From the NCBI GenBank assembly GCA_963971535.1, contig OZ020592.1, positions 57,980,373 to 58,044,372 on the forward strand: DNA of 64,000 nt, in the 5' to 3' direction. The notes below the pieces were generated by a model that worked only from the letters and a program-made list of their open reading frames with translations, did no database searches and was not told the DNA's origin. The stretch is from Notolepis coatsorum (lineage: Eukaryota > Chordata > Actinopteri > Aulopiformes > Paralepididae). The translations under genes and the position numbers were made by a program. Positions 61,789 to 64,000 of this stretch are shown here, piece by piece. How positions within the stretch are numbered: position 1 is the first letter of the stretch; each line of letters starts with the position of its first letter.

Positions 61789-62823
61789 ATGACAGAAGGG
61801 GCTATCACGAGACGTAGGGCGACCACGATTACAACTGAAAAGGACGACGGAATGGCAGAGAATGACGAAGTAACGGGAGGAAAAGATGGCGACGATGACT
61901 GTGAACAAGAAGCCACGCTGTTGAACATATACAACGAGCTCAAAGACTTCAGAAAAGACAATGAGCGTCAGTTTCGGGAGATAAGGAATGACATGAACAA
62001 AATGAACGACAGGCTCGGTGAAACGGAGGGGAGAATCGGAGAAAATGAAAATGTGCTTGATGCGGCGACGGTTTTAATAAAAAAACTGATACAGAGGCAG
62101 GCCGACATGGAGGCTAAACTGCTCGACCAAGAGGGCAGAACGAGGAGAGAGAACCTGCGGGTGTATGGTATCCCGGAGGAGAAAGAGGGAAAAGACATGC
62201 ATGGATTTCTAGACGGCTTGTTTAAGGACGCACTCGGACTGCCTCATGACATGGACCTTTGTATCGAACGAGCACACCGGGCACTGGCCCCAAGGCCTAA
62301 CAACCCACAGCTGAAGCCACGGTCAATCGTGGTTAAGTTTGGGAGTTACAAAATGAAGGAAGAGATAATACGCCGAACATGGCAGAAGAAGAACGTCTCA
62401 TGTGGCAACGATCGCTTCTATGTCGACCATGACTTCCCTACTGAAATACTGAAGAAGCGAGGAGAATATGCCGAGGCCAAGAGAATAATGAAGGAGAAGA
62501 ATCTCAAGTTCCAGACACCGTATCCAGCGAAGATGAGGGTATTCTACGAGGATGGCACCCGCCTGTACCAGAGCGCGGCGGAGGCGACGGCGGATATGGC
62601 AAAACGTGGATTCAAGATCACCGTGGTGAACCCGACTACCGACCCGGACCGAGAGGAGATAATGCGGCTGTCTACCTGGCAGACAGTGGGAAGAAAACGG
62701 GGACCGGGGAACGACATGCAGGCGACGGGGACTGAACGCCCCACACAGCAGGGCAATGGTCATCACGGATACCGGGAGAAACTACAGGGATTCAGACGGG
62801 GACAGTCGGAGGCGGACAATTGA
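61789..62823 (+). CDS. Tx1/L1-type LINE ORF1 RNA-binding protein, intact (344 aa)
   Basis: Complete frame from ATG (61789) to TGA (62821-62823). It has a charged N-terminus, a coiled coil of about 70 residues (LLNIYNELKDFRKDNERQFR, IRNDMNKMNDRLGETEGRIG), an RRM-like core (RRENLRVYGIPEEKEGKD), and the C-terminal domain (IERAHRALAPRPNN, LKPRSIVVKFGSYKMKEEII, YPAKMRVFYEDGTRLYQSA). The C-terminal tail is rich in Gly, Gln and Arg. Length and domain order fit the L1 ORF1/Transposase_22 family. There is no stop or frameshift, in contrast to the ORF1 copies at 8541 and 33677, so this is the youngest LINE protein here. Confidence 0.88.
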   Translation: MTEGAITRRRATTITTEKDDGMAENDEVTGGKDGDDDCEQEATLLNIYNELKDFRKDNERQFREIRNDMNKMNDRLGETEGRIGENENVLDAATVLIKKLIQRQADMEAKLLDQEGRTRRENLRVYGIPEEKEGKDMHGFLDGLFKDALGLPHDMDLCIERAHRALAPRPNNPQLKPRSIVVKFGSYKMKEEIIRRTWQKKNVSCGNDRFYVDHDFPTEILKKRGEYAEAKRIMKEKNLKFQTPYPAKMRVFYEDGTRLYQSAAEATADMAKRGFKITVVNPTTDPDREEIMRLSTWQTVGRKRGPGNDMQATGTERPTQQGNGHHGYREKLQGFRRGQSEADN

Positions 62824-63536
62824 GATAAAGTTCATGAAGCGCATGGATACAGATAAGTCACGGGGGCATCGTCATAGAATAAATAACATCACAAAATGCC
62901 AATATGTATATAAAAGAAAAGACAAAAAAAAAAAAAAAAAAAAGGATTAAAAAAAAAAGAAATATAAAAAAAAAAATATGTGTAATGAGAATAGAGGGCA
63001 ATAGATAGGAGAATAGGATAAAACTGTGGGAGGGGAAATATCCCGGATGGATACAGGAAAAGTATAACGAAATGAACCACAGGCCATTATGGCTATGTCA
63101 TAGAAGTTACAATATACCAATATATATCTGAGAGATATACAAATGTTAATTGTTGGAAACGTTACCGTTTTGTCAAGTTCAGTTGAATTGATCGCACTGT
63201 ATATAGATTACAGTGTGAGCCATACGTTACATCAGGGTATACAAGATAGTAGGGGCACAGTTTTGGGCAACCTGCCTTGTGCCATATGCACTCCTCTGTT
63301 AGTCGAGGGGGACCAAGGTGCATGAGTGAGTATCGATCTCACACTCGGTACGACTGTTCTATCTGGGGTCATATCGAACGTAGCTTGGGTAAATGTGGGG
63401 GGGGGAAATGTATTTATGTTTTTTTTATATGTTCTTTTTTATTTCATTGTATGCTATACTATTGTATATATATCTTCACAGTCTCAGGCACTAGAATACG
63501 TCCTGGATTGCACAGGGGAGATGCATTACGAGGAAT

Positions 63537-63594
63537 ATGGGGCTGATTAAAATAATATCGTGGAATATAGACGGATGTCATCGGGTCCTACTAA
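63537..63594 (+). pseudogene. LINE ORF2 endonuclease start, cut off
   Basis: ATG then GLIKIISWNIDGCHRVLLI. ISWN(V/I)xG is the first strand and first catalytic-site residue (Asn) of the APE-type endonuclease. The frame then passes into repeat units, so the endonuclease and RT are missing or lie beyond the array outside the window. Confidence 0.75.
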
Positions 63595-64000
63595 TCACCC
63601 CAAAGTACCAGAAAATACCAGAAAATACCAGAAACTACCCCAAAATACCCCAAAGTATACCCCAAAATACCAGAAACTACCCCAAAATACCCCAAAGTAT
63701 ACCCCAAAATACCAGAAACTACCCCAAAATACCCCAAAATACCAGAAAATACCAGAAACTACCCCAAAATACCCCAAAGTATACCCCAAAATACCAGAAA
63801 CTACCCCAAAATACCAGAAAATACCAGAAAATACCAGAAACTACCCCAAAATGCCCCAAAGTATACCCCAAAATACCAGAAACTACCCCAAAATACCCCA
63901 AAGTATACCCCAAAATACCAGAAACTACCCCAAAATACCAGAAACTACCCCAAAATACCCCAAAGTATACCCCAAAATACCAGAAACTACCCCAAAATAC
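63595..64000. repeat. Minisatellite built on 10-bp units (ACCCCAAAAT / ACCAGAAACT), open at the right edge
   Basis: Variants ACCCCAAAAT, ACCAGAAACT, ACCAGAAAAT and ACCCCAAAGT plus a 2-base addition (AAAGTAT) alternate in higher-order blocks of about 53 bp. The array runs off the window. It yields Tyr/Phe/Gly-rich frames on the minus strand that are not genes. Confidence 0.93.

Larger units (their letters stand above)
61660..63594 (+). mobile_element. Tx1/L1-type LINE, 5' part, running into a minisatellite
   Basis: The 5' UTR contains CACTCACGACTTCCGG and CGCGGAAGAACATGGCTGC, the usual start style of teleost L1-type LINEs. ORF1 is intact (61789-62823). A 713-bp A-rich spacer follows, then the ORF2 start codon at 63537. 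After about 20 ORF2 codons the sequence turns into a 10-bp-based minisatellite that reaches the window edge. Confidence 0.78.

Overview
The window reads as repeat-dense intergenic or intronic DNA of a ray-finned (teleost) fish. The evidence is the repeat set: Rex1/L2-type and CR1-type LINEs, Tx1/L1-type LINEs, a Sushi-like Ty3/gypsy chromovirus, a BEL/Pao element, tRNA-derived SINEs, L2 elements ending in the TTGGATAAAAGCG tail, and hAT elements with TAGGGATG termini. There is no bacterial gene organisation. Almost every long open frame belongs to a mobile element, and most are broken. A few stretches look like remnants of cellular genes: a PDZK1/NHERF-type PDZ gene, a RING-finger exon, a THAP-domain gene and a SUMO gene. 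Each carries visible damage.

1-12 kb: a Rex1/L2-type reverse transcriptase runs in from the left edge. It is followed by a minus-strand pseudogene of a multi-copy metazoan protein family, split by a CR1-type LINE, and then by a large foldback (arms about 390 bp). Next come TAACC-type repeats, a cluster of LINE tails with (ATTG)n, a 10-bp minisatellite, an L1-type ORF1, and a LINE split by a SINE with a 19-bp target duplication. 11.7-14.9 kb: three exons of a decaying PDZ gene (minus strand), with two clean hAT insertions and an intron made of a 60-bp tandem repeat. 15.2-19.9 kb: a TIR-bounded 4.75-kb DNA element sits inside a SINE and contains an L2. 20-21.8 kb: a mosaic of gypsy, LINE and SINE pieces, then a RING exon beneath an array of CCAAT and CACGTG motifs.

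23.1-36.6 kb is a nest. A Sushi-like chromovirus (minus strand, two LTRs) has its gag split by an 8.2-kb Tx1/L1-type LINE with a 14-bp target duplication. That LINE is itself broken by a palindrome, TTAA-flanked MITEs, a hAT element and a 768-bp TIR element with a 10-bp duplication. 36.6-45.7 kb: a G-rich tract, MITEs, a LINE endonuclease, a non-autonomous LTR element with a tRNA-Gln-like primer site, a THAP pseudogene, and a SUMO pseudogene whose intron is filled by a solo LTR and a SINE. 46-48.2 kb: a Rex1/L2-type LINE. 51.5-58.1 kb: a young BEL/Pao derivative with near-identical 1,193-bp LTRs and a perfect 5-bp duplication. It keeps gag-protease and a scrap of integrase but lacks reverse transcriptase. 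59.5 kb to the end: a gypsy LTR/gag remnant, a SINE, and an L1-type LINE with intact ORF1 whose ORF2 runs into a minisatellite after about 20 codons.

The elements do not form a pathway. What the window shows is the order of insertions: nested target duplications, disrupted host exons and inherited tails. I see no CRISPR array, operon or confident functional RNA gene.
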